64,000 nt of DNA. Source: Fibrisoma montanum. GTDB lineage: Bacteria > Bacteroidota > Bacteroidia > Cytophagales > Spirosomataceae. Made by a program: the position numbers and the translations under genes. Of the stretch, positions 43,886-52,218 are shown piece by piece. A model generated the notes under the pieces. It saw only the letters and a list, made by a program, of their open reading frames with translations, was not told the DNA's origin and ran no database searches. The stretch's first letter is position 1. Every line of letters starts with the position of its first letter. Location of the stretch: NCBI RefSeq assembly GCF_003583365.1, contig NZ_QXED01000007.1, forward strand, positions 62,001 through 126,000, in the 5' to 3' direction.

Positions 43886-44431
43886 ATGAAACTTCACCTG
43901 TTCGGGGCTTCCGGGTCCGGCGTCACAACGCTGGGAACGGCATTGGCCGACGTGTTAGGTTACCCGTATTTCGACAGCGATACGTATTACTGGGAGCCTA
44001 CCAATCCGCCTTTCACCGTTCGGCGCCGGCCGTCTGAACGAGATCAGCTCATCCGCGATCATCTGGCCGGCCACGAAGACTGGATACTGGGCGGTTCGGT
44101 GATCAATTGGGGCGATCACTGGCTGCATGCATTTGATCTGGCGGTGTTTCTGTGGGTACCCCCTGCCATTCGTCTCGAACGATTAAAACAGCGGGAATGG
44201 AGCCGATCCGGTGACGTTATTTTTACTGACTCTGTACGGAACAACCAATACAACGAGTTCATCAGCTGGGCATCCGGCTACGATGATGATACCGCCCGGG
44301 GCCGAACCCTCACAGCGCACCAAACATGGATGCAAACGCTTTCCTGTCCCTGTATTGACATTCGGGGCGATACGTCCGTTGAGCAGCGGGCGAACAGAAT
44401 ACTACTGGAAATCAACCGATTAACTTCATAA
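43886..44431 (+). CDS. P-loop AAA-type ATPase/kinase-like protein
   Basis: A 181-aa nucleotide-binding protein. Walker A is GASGSGVTTLG (about 7-17, with T in place of the usual Lys-Ser pattern: G-S-G-V-T-T), followed by a FDSDTYYWEP segment that resembles the nucleotide-monophosphate-binding region of adenylate/shikimate-kinase-like proteins. The Walker B-like strand is LAVFLWVPP (about 87-95), and RLERLKQREWSR supplies the Arg finger. The missing Lys of the usual GxxGxGK[ST] is notable; activity may be altered. Substrate unknown. Confidence 0.7.
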   Translation: MKLHLFGASGSGVTTLGTALADVLGYPYFDSDTYYWEPTNPPFTVRRRPSERDQLIRDHLAGHEDWILGGSVINWGDHWLHAFDLAVFLWVPPAIRLERLKQREWSRSGDVIFTDSVRNNQYNEFISWASGYDDDTARGRTLTAHQTWMQTLSCPCIDIRGDTSVEQRANRILLEINRLTS

Positions 44432-44531
44432 CAAGGCCTACTCTCACTGCTGAATTGATTTGCGCAAAAAAGCTATTTAAACTATAGATTATAAGATATG
44501 TTTATACAGAAATTTAACTTCCAACAACGTT

Positions 44532-45752
44532 ATGAAAACTATACTCAAATGGTCGCTGGGCGCTGCGGCCGGCCTGGGCCTTGTCGTGGCCTGTACTGAT
44601 GCCGAAAACATCTTTAGGGAAATGATCCCGGAAACGAACGATCAGCCGACTACCGCTCAGGTACAAGGCTACGTGTTTCGGCCGGCTCTCGTCGATGCTA
44701 CGGACGCCAACATCCGGCAACTGAAAGTACCGGCGGGTTTCACCGTCACCAAATACGCCGATGGCTTAGGCAAACCCCGGATGCTGGCCGTCAGTCCGGC
44801 GGGCCATGTGTACGTCTCAGATCGGGAAGCCGGTACCGTTACGTTGCTGCGCGACTCGAACAACGATGGGCTCCCCGACAGCAAAACAACCGTGGCGACC
44901 CTGAAGCAGGCCCACGGCCTGGCCGTTCACGCCGGGAAGCTCTATATCGTTACCGTGAAGGAGGTGTACGCAGCCCCCATGAACCCCGACGGTACGCTCG
45001 GGCAGCCGCAGCAACTGATCAGCGACCTGCCCGACGGGGGGCAGCATCCCAACCGCACCATCGCCTTTGGCCCGGACGGTATGATGTACTTAACCGTGGG
45101 CAGTACCTGCAACGCCTGCGCCGAGCCAAATCCTGAGCATGCGACCATCCTGTGGGCAAATCCGGATGGATCGGGGCGGAAAATCTTCGCCAAAGGTCTG
45201 CGGAATACCATCGGATTCGGCTGGCACCCAACCACCAAAGAATTGTTCGGCCTGGACCACGGCATTGACTGGCTGGGCGACGAAGAACAGAAGGAAGAAG
45301 TGAATAAACTGGTGCAGGGAGCCGACTACGGCTGGCCCTACATTTACGGGGAAGGTAAATATAACCCCGCCGACCGGCCCAAAGGGGATACCACGTACCA
45401 GCAGTATCTCCAGAAAACAACCCTGCCCCTGCTTACGTACCAGGCTCACAGCGCCCCGCTGGGCATGGTTTTCTATAGCGGCACGACGTTCCCGGCCGAA
45501 TACCGGAACGACGCCTTCGTAACCATGCGCGGCTCGTGGAACCGGAGCGTTCCATCGGGCTACAAGGTTGTGCGGCTGCACTTTGAAAATGGCCAGCCCA
45601 CCCGCTTCGACGACTTCGTAACGGGTTTTCTGATCGACAACAATCGATCGCAGTTTGGCCGCCCGGTCGGCATCACTGTTCACACCGACGGGTCGCTGCT
45701 GTTCACGGATGACAACAACGGTGTGATCTACCGCGTAGCGTACAAGGGCTAG
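44532..45752 (+). CDS. PQQ-dependent sugar (sorbosone-type) dehydrogenase, lipoprotein
   Basis: A 406-aa beta-propeller protein. The signal peptide ends at a good lipobox, LVVAC (Cys21), so it should be an outer-membrane or periplasmic lipoprotein. Motifs of the glucose/sorbosone dehydrogenase family include GKPRMLAVSPAGHVYVSD, KQAHGLAVHAGKLYI, FGPDGMMYLTVGS and GLRNTIGFGWHPTTKELF. PQQ-dependent oxidation of a sugar or aldehyde is the likely role, but many such proteins are only predicted enzymes. No PQQ biosynthesis genes are in this window. A terminator follows. Confidence 0.85.
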   Translation: MKTILKWSLGAAAGLGLVVACTDAENIFREMIPETNDQPTTAQVQGYVFRPALVDATDANIRQLKVPAGFTVTKYADGLGKPRMLAVSPAGHVYVSDREAGTVTLLRDSNNDGLPDSKTTVATLKQAHGLAVHAGKLYIVTVKEVYAAPMNPDGTLGQPQQLISDLPDGGQHPNRTIAFGPDGMMYLTVGSTCNACAEPNPEHATILWANPDGSGRKIFAKGLRNTIGFGWHPTTKELFGLDHGIDWLGDEEQKEEVNKLVQGADYGWPYIYGEGKYNPADRPKGDTTYQQYLQKTTLPLLTYQAHSAPLGMVFYSGTTFPAEYRNDAFVTMRGSWNRSVPSGYKVVRLHFENGQPTRFDDFVTGFLIDNNRSQFGRPVGITVHTDGSLLFTDDNNGVIYRVAYKG

Positions 45753-45791
45753 TCCCTCGTCGTATTTTCCCCGCTTTCCGTATATTGCCAG

Positions 45792-45818
45792 GGTCTGCCA
45801 GTGGGGCAGACCTTTTTT
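45792..45818 (+). terminator. Terminator between the dehydrogenase and the Crp/Fnr gene
   Basis: GGTCTGCC (45792-45799) pairs with GGCAGACC (45805-45812) around AGTGG, followed by six T. Confidence 0.85.
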
Positions 45819-45856
45819 GTTACGCATAACCCAACGTATCAACCCGCAGCCAGATC

Positions 45857-46426
45857 ATGCAGGCGTCTCTGGAACAATACATCCGCGACCGGATCGGGGC
45901 CGACGACGCACAGCTGGGCGAGGTGATGAGCCACTTCAGCCCGCTTAAAACCCGCCGAAATCAGCTTTTGGTGCGCGAAGGCGATATCTGCCGTTACTGC
46001 TATTTTGTCGTGAAGGGCTGCGTACAGGTATTCGTTTATGACCGTAACGGCGACGAAAGTACCCGCGACATTGTCGTAGAAAACAACTGGGTTTCCGAGT
46101 TATTCAGCTTTGGCAACCAGGTATCCGCCCGGGAAAACATCCGCGTTGTTGAGCCTGGTCAGCTGATGGCCATTGGGTATGACAGTTTCCAGAAGATGGT
46201 CCAGACCGTCCCGCCCTTCGAACAGATTTACCGGCAGATTGTCGAGCAATCGTACGTCAACTCGGTGTTCCGGCTCAATACGTTCGTGTCGATGGACGCC
46301 CTCGAACGCATGCAGTGGCTCAGCGAATACCAGCCCAAACTCCTCGCCCGGCTGTCGAGCAGGCTGGTGGCTTCCTACCTCGGCATCTCTCCTGAAACCT
46401 ACAGCCGACTCAAAGCCCGGCTCTGA
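45857..46426 (+). CDS. Crp/Fnr-family transcriptional regulator
   Basis: A 189-aa regulator with a cyclic-nucleotide-binding-like domain (about 25-115, LLVREGDICRYCYFVVKGCV) and a shortened C-terminal helix-turn-helix (SYLGISPETYSRLKARL), as common in Bacteroidota. Cysteines in ICRYCYFVVKGC are few and not Fnr-like, so an iron-sulfur cluster is not expected. A perfect palindrome TTGACAATTGTCAA begins 5 bp after its stop, the classical Crp/Fnr operator form, upstream of the NTF2-YciI genes that it probably regulates. Confidence 0.9.
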   Translation: MQASLEQYIRDRIGADDAQLGEVMSHFSPLKTRRNQLLVREGDICRYCYFVVKGCVQVFVYDRNGDESTRDIVVENNWVSELFSFGNQVSARENIRVVEPGQLMAIGYDSFQKMVQTVPPFEQIYRQIVEQSYVNSVFRLNTFVSMDALERMQWLSEYQPKLLARLSSRLVASYLGISPETYSRLKARL

Positions 46427-46430
46427 AAAC

Positions 46431-46444
46431 CTTGACAATTGTCA
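46431..46444. promoter_or_regulatory. Crp/Fnr-type operator palindrome
   Basis: The sequence TTGACAATTGTCAA is a perfect 14-bp palindrome of the TTGAC-N4-GTCAA form. It lies 5 bp after the Crp/Fnr gene and 67 bp before the NTF2-like gene, so it is well placed to be the operator of the downstream transcription unit. A -7-like CACCTTTG (about 46469-46476) follows. Confidence 0.6.
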
Positions 46445-46510
46445 ATGGTCAGCAGCCGGTAATCGGCCACCTTTGCATAGGTAATTCACTCTAAATCAAC
46501 AGATATACCT

Positions 46511-46870
46511 ATGCAAAATCTCCGCGAGCAGGTAGCCGCCCTCAACGACCTGGTGGCCCAGTATCGATACCCGGAAGCCTTCGACCGGTTCTACGACGAA
46601 TCGGTGCTCAATTACGAAAATGAACTGCCCCCGTTGGTTGGCCTGGCGGCCGAACGCGAAGCCATGACCAATTTTCTGACGGCCGTGGCCGATCAGCCCC
46701 ATACGGCCGAACTGAAAAACGTACTGGTAGCCGACGATGTATCGGTCAGCGAGTGGCTGTATGACTTTACCCACAAAGACTGGGGGAAACGCCGGTACAC
46801 ACAGATTACCGTGCAGCGCTGGAAAGGTGGCCGGGTAATTCACCAACGTCACCACTACGCTACAAACTAA
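46511..46870 (+). CDS. NTF2/SnoaL-like fold protein
   Basis: A 119-aa cone-shaped alpha+beta protein. The N-terminal helix pair (QVAALNDLVAQYRYPEAFDRFYD) and later curved strands (KNVLVADDVSVSEWLYDFT, then RYTQITVQRWKGGRVIHQRHHY) follow the SnoaL/NTF2 pattern, which covers small-ligand-binding proteins, isomerases and hydrolases. No catalytic residue can be assigned. It opens a probable NTF2-YciI-membrane protein operon (8-bp and 29-bp gaps). Confidence 0.8.
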   Translation: MQNLREQVAALNDLVAQYRYPEAFDRFYDESVLNYENELPPLVGLAAEREAMTNFLTAVADQPHTAELKNVLVADDVSVSEWLYDFTHKDWGKRRYTQITVQRWKGGRVIHQRHHYATN

Positions 46871-46878
46871 GACCCGCC

Positions 46879-47226
46879 ATGACCGAATACATGCTTCTGT
46901 TCCGCAACCTCAGTGGCGATGGCCAGTACATCACCACGCCCCAGGACATGCAGGATGATATGCCCCGCTGGCAGCAATGGATGAGCCACATCGCCCAACA
47001 GGGAAAACTGGTGTCGTCGAAACCGATCGACTACGCCGGGGTGCTGATCAGCAACCACGGAACCGCCGACGGCCCGCATCGGCAGGCTGGCGAGGTAGTG
47101 GCCGGCTACCTCATCTGCAAAGCCGACAACCTGGACGAAGCCATCCGCTTTGGACAGACCTGCCCGATTCTGAAGTACCCGCACGGCAGCGTCGAAATCC
47201 GCTCGATCCTGCCGTTCGAACTGTAA
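46879..47226 (+). CDS. YciI/YCII-related protein
   Basis: A 115-aa ferredoxin-like-fold protein of the YCII family: MTEYMLLFRNLSGDG start, a central IDYAGVLISNHGTADGPH, AGYLICKADNLDEAIRFGQT and PILKYPHGSVEIRSI end. Members are small dimeric proteins with a His/Asp pair in the active groove; activity is rarely known. It lies 8 bp after the NTF2-like gene and is probably translated from the same message, downstream of the Crp/Fnr-type operator. Confidence 0.85.
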   Translation: MTEYMLLFRNLSGDGQYITTPQDMQDDMPRWQQWMSHIAQQGKLVSSKPIDYAGVLISNHGTADGPHRQAGEVVAGYLICKADNLDEAIRFGQTCPILKYPHGSVEIRSILPFEL

Positions 47227-47255
47227 TGGTATTCAACCAATTTATGTAAACCCAA

Positions 47256-47660
47256 ATGAACAAGATCATTAGCCTGGGGCGGTGGCTGTTTCTGCTGTCG
47301 TTGACCCTCTACGTCTTTCTGCACTTTGCACTGGCCGATTTCGGCGTAAAGGAATTTGTACCGACTTACCTGCCATTTCCGTACGTCTGGAATTACTTCA
47401 CGGGCGTCTGCATTCTGGCTTTTATCATCAGCGGGCTGGTTGGCCGCCTTGATAAACTGGCGGCACTGCTCTTTGCGCTGTATCTGGTACTGGTTATTCT
47501 GCTGGTTCACGTACCCGATGCGGGCTCCAGCCAACAGGATTTTCAGAATATTTTCCGTGGACTCAACATGCTGGGGGCTACGTTGATGTATGCCGGTGCC
47601 TTCGCCCGCGACCAATGGCTGCCCTTTGCCGTCCCTGCTAAGTCAGTTATTCCCCACTGA
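47256..47660 (+). CDS. Small multi-pass membrane protein (DoxX-like)
   Basis: A 134-aa protein with four hydrophobic helices (around 9-28, 47-66, 68-88 and 103-120), arranged like the DoxX family, for example YVWNYFTGVCILAFIISG, then LAALLFALYLVLVILLVHV. No catalytic motif is visible. It is the last gene of the probable Crp/Fnr-controlled unit, 29 bp after the YCII gene. DoxX-like proteins can accompany oxidative-stress genes, but function here is unknown. Confidence 0.72.
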   Translation: MNKIISLGRWLFLLSLTLYVFLHFALADFGVKEFVPTYLPFPYVWNYFTGVCILAFIISGLVGRLDKLAALLFALYLVLVILLVHVPDAGSSQQDFQNIFRGLNMLGATLMYAGAFARDQWLPFAVPAKSVIPH

Positions 47661-47688
47661 CGATCCGGCGGCCTCTGCCAACAAAAAG

Positions 47689-47714
47689 CCCCGACACCAT
47701 TGGGTGTCGGGGCA
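47689..47714 (-). terminator. Terminator of the YceI gene
   Basis: GCCCCGACACC (47689-47699) pairs with GGTGTCGGGGC (47704-47714). On the minus strand it is followed by five T, so it ends leftward transcription from yceI; it can also stop the convergent operon. Confidence 0.8.
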
Positions 47715-47738
47715 TCATAGGTGGGATACGGAAATGCC

Positions 47739-48380
47739 TTATTTCGCCTTTGACGCCGTGGCAGCGCCATCTTTGGTGGCTACCGCGTTGATCTCAACCG
47801 TAAAGTCGTCGTAGATCGCCTTGTCGCCGATGTTTTCAAAGAAAGACTTCGAGCCATACCGGATGTCGTACTTCGTGCGGTCGAGCGTAGCTTTACCAGT
47901 CACGGTCACCGTGTTGCCGTTTGCCTTTACCGTAGCGGGGAAGGTTACAGCGTTAGTGATGCCCTTGATGGTCATATCGCCCGTCACGGTGTACTCACCA
48001 GCGGCTTTGCCCGGCGTTACTTTCGTGATTTTGAAGGTAGACGTTGGGAACTTGGCCGTGTTGAAGAAATCTTCCGACTTCATGTGACCAATGAACTTGG
48101 CGTTGTAGCCGGCGTCGGTCAGATCGGTAGAAACGATGCTGTTCATGTCCATCGTGAACGAACCACCAACCAGCTTGTTGCCGTCGAGCGTCAGCGAGCC
48201 ATCCTGAATTTTCACCGTACCGAAGTGCTCACCCGTTACTTTCTTACCGTTCCACTTCAGCACACTCTTCTGCGTATCGAGTTTGTAGGCGGCTTCTTTT
48301 TTACCGGGGGCAACAAAAGCCGATGCACCTGCCAGCAGGACAACTGCCGCCAGACTTGCTAAAAATTGACGTGTTTTCAT
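47739..48380 (-). CDS. YceI-family periplasmic lipid-binding protein
   Basis: A 213-aa exported lipocalin-like protein. A signal peptide (MKTRQFLASLAAVVLLAG, A-rich, likely cut after SAFVAPG or before) precedes a YceI domain: YKLDTQKSVLKWNGKKVTGE start, GGSFTMDMNSIVSTDL and FKITKVTPGKAAGEYTVTGD. YceI binds isoprenoid or fatty amides and is induced by base or stress. The MarR regulator gene immediately upstream on the same strand, with an operator-like palindrome, suggests co-regulation, an arrangement I have seen often in this phylum. Confidence 0.92.
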   Translation of the reverse strand: MKTRQFLASLAAVVLLAGASAFVAPGKKEAAYKLDTQKSVLKWNGKKVTGEHFGTVKIQDGSLTLDGNKLVGGSFTMDMNSIVSTDLTDAGYNAKFIGHMKSEDFFNTAKFPTSTFKITKVTPGKAAGEYTVTGDMTIKGITNAVTFPATVKANGNTVTVTGKATLDRTKYDIRYGSKSFFENIGDKAIYDDFTVEINAVATKDGAATASKAK

Positions 48381-48429
48381 AGGATTACTTGTGTTTAAAA
48401 AGGAGTTGTATTCGTTTCAAAAATTGCAA

Positions 48430-48882
48430 TTATCGTCTTAGCCGATCGAGCAACTGACTGAGTTGCGTGGCTTCTTCGTCGGAGAGTTTGCTGTTCAGAT
48501 CGACCTCGTAATCGGCCTGCACGACATCCAGCTTTTTCAGCAGGTCGAGCCCTTTGCTGGTAATGACTACGTCGACCGCCCGGCGGTCGCTCGGACACTC
48601 GGTACGCTGCACCAGTTTTTTCAGCACCAGTTTGTCCACCAGCCGCGACGCATTCGACATTTTGTCGAGCATACGTTCGGTGATATCGCTTACCTTAACC
48701 GGGTTCGGGTACTGTCCGCGCAGGATACGCAGCACGTTATACTGCTGCAACGTCAGACTGTAAGGCTTCAGTAAGTGCATCTGCGCGTTCGCAACCCAGT
48801 TACTCGTAAACATCAGGTTAACGAGCAGCCGATGATACGGATTACGGAACGTTGCCTGTTTGATATCTGTTTCGATAGACAT
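48430..48882 (-). CDS. MarR-family transcriptional regulator
   Basis: A 150-aa winged-helix regulator. The ATG at 48882 (MSIETDIKQATFRN) is chosen over the longer open frame, which runs back through the promoter. The HTH is at about 55-75 (VKVSDITERMLDKMSNASRL), followed by the wing VQRTECPSDRRAVDVVIT, which contains the conserved DxR motif. MarR proteins bind small phenolic or lipid ligands and usually repress. An 11-of-12 palindrome lies 12 bp upstream of the start, probably its own operator. The yceI gene follows 49 bp downstream. Confidence 0.92.
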   Translation of the reverse strand: MSIETDIKQATFRNPYHRLLVNLMFTSNWVANAQMHLLKPYSLTLQQYNVLRILRGQYPNPVKVSDITERMLDKMSNASRLVDKLVLKKLVQRTECPSDRRAVDVVITSKGLDLLKKLDVVQADYEVDLNSKLSDEEATQLSQLLDRLRR

Positions 48883-48893
48883 GCCGCAAATAT

Positions 48894-48920
48894 ATGTTAT
48901 TACATTTGATGTAACAACAT
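48894..48920. promoter_or_regulatory. Palindromic operator upstream of the MarR gene
   Basis: ATGTTATTACAT (48894-48905) and ATGTAACAACAT (48909-48920) are inverted copies with 11 of 12 matches, separated by TTG. The spacing and size fit a MarR dimer site. It lies 12-38 bp before the marR ATG (minus strand), consistent with autoregulation. Confidence 0.65.
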
Positions 48921-48937
48921 TATATACAGAAAAAGTT

Positions 48938-50968
48938 TCAGCGGAATGGAATAATTTGTGGAGCAGCGATATCGAAGTCGCGAAAACGGAGGGCAGGAAT
49001 GCCTTCAAACGCGTACCTGAACTCCTGCCGGTTGTTCGGAATATTCGGGAAATACGACAACCGGATCTGAAAGCTGTTGAACGTCAGATTCTCGTTCCGC
49101 AGCCGGAAACCAATTCCATAGCCCTGGTATAATGGCCCCCGAAACATCGGTTGATCCTTGAATGAGATCAGGCCCAGGTTGGCAAAGGTGATGAACGCCA
49201 CCCGGAACCCGAGAAAATTCAGCCTCGAAAAGATGATGTTCTCGTAATTCATCAGGATGCGTTTGCTGCCCCGCAGAAAATCACTGTTCACGCCGATCCC
49301 ATCAATGTACGTCCCGGTCGACGTGCCTCCGCTGAGCGATATGAACTCGTCGGAAAACCGGTTAATGCCTTTGGTAAAGCGGGCGTTTACGAAGTGGCGC
49401 ATGTTGCCCATCGGACTCATGTGCAGGGGGCTGAAATAATTTGACTCCAGCGCCAGAATGCCCTGTTCGAGCCCGGTGGTGCGGCTATAGCCCCCGATGC
49501 TCGTCAGGGCGTAGATGTAGCCGACCTTTTTGATGTAGCGTCCATACGAAAAATTCAGGCCGGTATACATCCGTTCGCCCAGTTCGGCATTGTCTACGCC
49601 CCCTACAATCGATACCAGCCCCCCGACGGGTACGTCTTCGGTGCGGCCAAATCCATAAATCAAGACGTCGCGAACGTATTTACGAAGCGAAAACCCGACG
49701 CTGACGAGCGTGGTCCGGCTGTCCTGGTAGAGTTGATTGGTATCGGCCGTTACGGTTGGACGCTGATCATAATTATAGTTTGTTTTGCGCAGGGCCACAA
49801 TCAGCCGGGCCCGTCCTTTCTCTTCGGTATTCCGGCGGCTGTAGAACATCCGGAACGAGCGGCCAATCCAGATATCGCTGTACGTATACGACAGCGGCAC
49901 GAGCTGGATGCTATCGTTGCGATCGAACACGCGGTTATTGATGCGGTAGTGACTCAGTTCGAGCGAACCGGCGTATTTGGTATCGGGGGTCAGAAAGGGC
50001 CTGAACAGCCGGGCCGATGCCTGCTTGCGGTCGCGGAGGTAGATAAAATCGGCCTGGGCCGTCAGGAAGGTCTTCCCGATGAACGGCACGGTATAGCGCC
50101 CCTGGTATTCCAGTTTCTGCCGCGGATCCCGACCGTTATACGCTACCTGGCTGAACAGCTGATGCCCCAGCCCCCGGAAATTTCGCTGCTCGAAGCCAAC
50201 GCTGAACCGGTCCAGCCCCCCCACGCTGCCGTTGGGTTGCAGCGACCAGACATCCTGCGTAATGACGTACACATCGACAAACTGCCGGCTTCCCTCGCGG
50301 GGCACCACCAGAATCCGGGCGTCGTGGAAGATCGCCGTGTTCCGCAGCAGCCGTTCGTTGTCGCGCAGCACGGTCGGGTCGACGGTGTCGCCTTCCCTGA
50401 ACAGCAGGTACGACCGGCGGATAACTCCCTCGCGGGTATTTCTATGCAGGCCGTTACCGATCCGTTCGACCCAGTTGTTCGTTTTACGCAACGTATCGTA
50501 GACCGATTGGCCGAACACGTTCAGCCGCCGAAAATAGATATCGCCGATGATGCGCCCTTCGAACGGCAGAAACGGATTGACTTCAATCTGGTTTACCTCG
50601 CCCGTTTGGATGCGGCTGTTGTACACGTCGCGGAACAGCGCATCGTAGAGCTGGCGGGTCAGCCGGTGCTTGTACATGCGCTGTTTCAGACGGGAATAAA
50701 AAATGCTGTCGCGCTGCATCAACACGCTGTCGGCCACGGCCGTCGACAGCGGAGTAGCGAGCGAATCGGTAGCCCCTTTCTGCTGATCGGCTTTCGCGGC
50801 CGTTGTATCCTGCTGCGCGCGGGCACCCGCACCGACCCCACACACCACGAGCAGCCACACCGGAAACCAGCGCAGAGAACGAACGAAGCGGAGTAGTGTT
50901 AACGGGATCACGGACAATTCGACAGCTTGAAAAGCAAATGGTTTAGTTACAACTGTTTCAGCATCCAA
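48938..50968 (-). CDS. BamA/TamA-type outer-membrane protein
   Basis: A protein of up to 676 aa; I expect translation at the GTG near 50911 (IPLTLLRFVRSLRWFP, a good signal peptide) rather than at the TTG in the track frame start, giving about 657 aa. The N-terminal part resembles POTRA domains (EGRIIGDIYFRRLNVFGQSV, then EGDTVDPTVLRDNERLLR), and the rest is a beta-barrel with D15-like features (SVGFEQRNFRGLGHQLFS, YGIGFRLRNENLTFNSF). It is not the main BamA (shorter). Such proteins help assemble or export outer-membrane material. The GNAT gene ends just at its start. Confidence 0.75.
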   Translation of the reverse strand: MDAETVVTKPFAFQAVELSVIPLTLLRFVRSLRWFPVWLLVVCGVGAGARAQQDTTAAKADQQKGATDSLATPLSTAVADSVLMQRDSIFYSRLKQRMYKHRLTRQLYDALFRDVYNSRIQTGEVNQIEVNPFLPFEGRIIGDIYFRRLNVFGQSVYDTLRKTNNWVERIGNGLHRNTREGVIRRSYLLFREGDTVDPTVLRDNERLLRNTAIFHDARILVVPREGSRQFVDVYVITQDVWSLQPNGSVGGLDRFSVGFEQRNFRGLGHQLFSQVAYNGRDPRQKLEYQGRYTVPFIGKTFLTAQADFIYLRDRKQASARLFRPFLTPDTKYAGSLELSHYRINNRVFDRNDSIQLVPLSYTYSDIWIGRSFRMFYSRRNTEEKGRARLIVALRKTNYNYDQRPTVTADTNQLYQDSRTTLVSVGFSLRKYVRDVLIYGFGRTEDVPVGGLVSIVGGVDNAELGERMYTGLNFSYGRYIKKVGYIYALTSIGGYSRTTGLEQGILALESNYFSPLHMSPMGNMRHFVNARFTKGINRFSDEFISLSGGTSTGTYIDGIGVNSDFLRGSKRILMNYENIIFSRLNFLGFRVAFITFANLGLISFKDQPMFRGPLYQGYGIGFRLRNENLTFNSFQIRLSYFPNIPNNRQEFRYAFEGIPALRFRDFDIAAPQIIPFR

Positions 50969-51471
50969 TAGTCCCGCTGGCGCTCGGAGCCAAACTGGAA
51001 ATAGTGGAAGCCAAACCGCTCAAACCCTATTTTTTTATAAAACGCCAGGGCGCGCTCATTGTGCTCCCAGACACCGAGCCAGACGGCCCCGCAGGCCTGC
51101 GACCGGGCTAGATTCAGACAGTGCTGCATAAGCGCCTGCCCCCGTCCCTGCCCGACATGCGCCCGGAGCAGATAAATGCGCTGGATTTCGAGCGGGCTGC
51201 CCTGCCGGTGCGGCCGCGGCATCTGCCGCGGGGGCGTGTGGCGACGCAGCTTGGCGTAACCAATCAGTTCGCTGCCCGATTCGGCCAGCAAAAAGGTGGC
51301 CTTCGGGTCCCGCAGTTCCTGTTCGATGATGGGTAACGTAATGGCCTGGGCAATGTATTCCTCCACCAGCTCAGCCGGATTGTACGGAGGTCCGAAAGCT
51401 TCGCGCATGGTTTGAACCGCCAGATCGGTAAGTCGGGACGCATCGGTCGGTTCAGCCAGTCGTATGTTCAT
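50947..51471 (-). CDS. GNAT-family N-acetyltransferase
   Basis: A 174-aa acetyltransferase with the full GNAT fold. The acetyl-CoA pyrophosphate loop is LLRAHVGQGRGQALMQH (about 98-114, R/Q-x-x-G-x-G/A), and earlier strands include ATFLLAESGSELIGYAKLR and later WLGVWEHNERALAFYKKIGF, the typical GNAT core. It would acetylate an amine of an unknown small molecule or protein. Its 3' end overlaps the beginning of the BamA-like frame by 22 bp if that frame's first codon is used; with the GTG start there is a 35-bp gap. Confidence 0.88.
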   Translation of the reverse strand: MNIRLAEPTDASRLTDLAVQTMREAFGPPYNPAELVEEYIAQAITLPIIEQELRDPKATFLLAESGSELIGYAKLRRHTPPRQMPRPHRQGSPLEIQRIYLLRAHVGQGRGQALMQHCLNLARSQACGAVWLGVWEHNERALAFYKKIGFERFGFHYFQFGSERQRDYWMLKQL

Positions 51472-51521
51472 GGGTAGTAGTCAGTAACTCACTAATATAA
51501 CTTAAAAACCGGCGTGAACGC

Positions 51522-51529
51522 TATTTTTG
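51522..51529 (+). promoter_or_regulatory. -7 box of the maf promoter
   Basis: TATTTTTG fits TAnnTTTG and lies 19 bp before the ATG at 51549. Confidence 0.4.
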
Positions 51530-51548
51530 CGTTTCGCTTTCATACACT

Positions 51549-52124
51549 ATGTTTTCATTACGTTACCCGCTGGTACTGGCGTCGGGGTCGCCCCGGCGCA
51601 AACAACTGCTCACGGACGCCGGCTTTTCGTTTACCGTCGAAACCAGACCTACCGACGAGTTCTTTCCCGCCGACATGCCTGTAGGCGATGTAGCTGAGTA
51701 CCTGGCCCGCCAGAAAGCCGACCAGTTTCGGGCGGACCTGGGTGACCGACTGGTTCTTTGCGCCGATACGGTGGTGATTCTGGATAACGAGATTCTGAAC
51801 AAACCCACCGACGCAACCGACGCGCACCGCATGCTGCGGAGCCTGTCGGGGCGGTCGCACCGCGTCCGGACGGGTGTTTGTCTGCTGGCGCCGGACACAG
51901 CTATATCCTTTACGGACGAAACGACCGTCTGGTTTGCTGACCTGACCGACGCCGAAATTGACTACTACATCCGCGAGTGCCATCCGTTCGATAAAGCCGG
52001 TTCATACGGGGCGCAGGACTTTGTGGGGCTGGTCGGTATTTCGCGGCTCGACGGGTCATTTTATACCGTTATGGGTCTGCCTACGCACCGGGTGTATCAG
52101 GCGCTGAAACCGTACGCCGTCTAG
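51549..52124 (+). CDS. maf: Maf-family nucleoside triphosphate pyrophosphatase
   Basis: A 191-aa house-cleaning enzyme that hydrolyses non-canonical or dTTP/UTP-type nucleotides to monophosphates. The signature LASGSPRRKQLL (residues 10-21) forms the phosphate-binding loop, and CADTVVILDNEILNKP (about 71-86) supplies the metal and base-contact residues. YIRECHPFDKAGSYGAQD is also typical. Length matches the family. It is preceded by a -7-like box and followed by the starch locus after 94 bp. Confidence 0.94.
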   Translation: MFSLRYPLVLASGSPRRKQLLTDAGFSFTVETRPTDEFFPADMPVGDVAEYLARQKADQFRADLGDRLVLCADTVVILDNEILNKPTDATDAHRMLRSLSGRSHRVRTGVCLLAPDTAISFTDETTVWFADLTDAEIDYYIRECHPFDKAGSYGAQDFVGLVGISRLDGSFYTVMGLPTHRVYQALKPYAV

Positions 52125-52218
52125 CCGAAGGCTTCGATAGTCTTCCTCGCCAACGGTCGAAATCGGGGAAAGTATATTACAAAAAAGCGTACATTTAGCA
52201 CTATTTTCACAACAAGCT

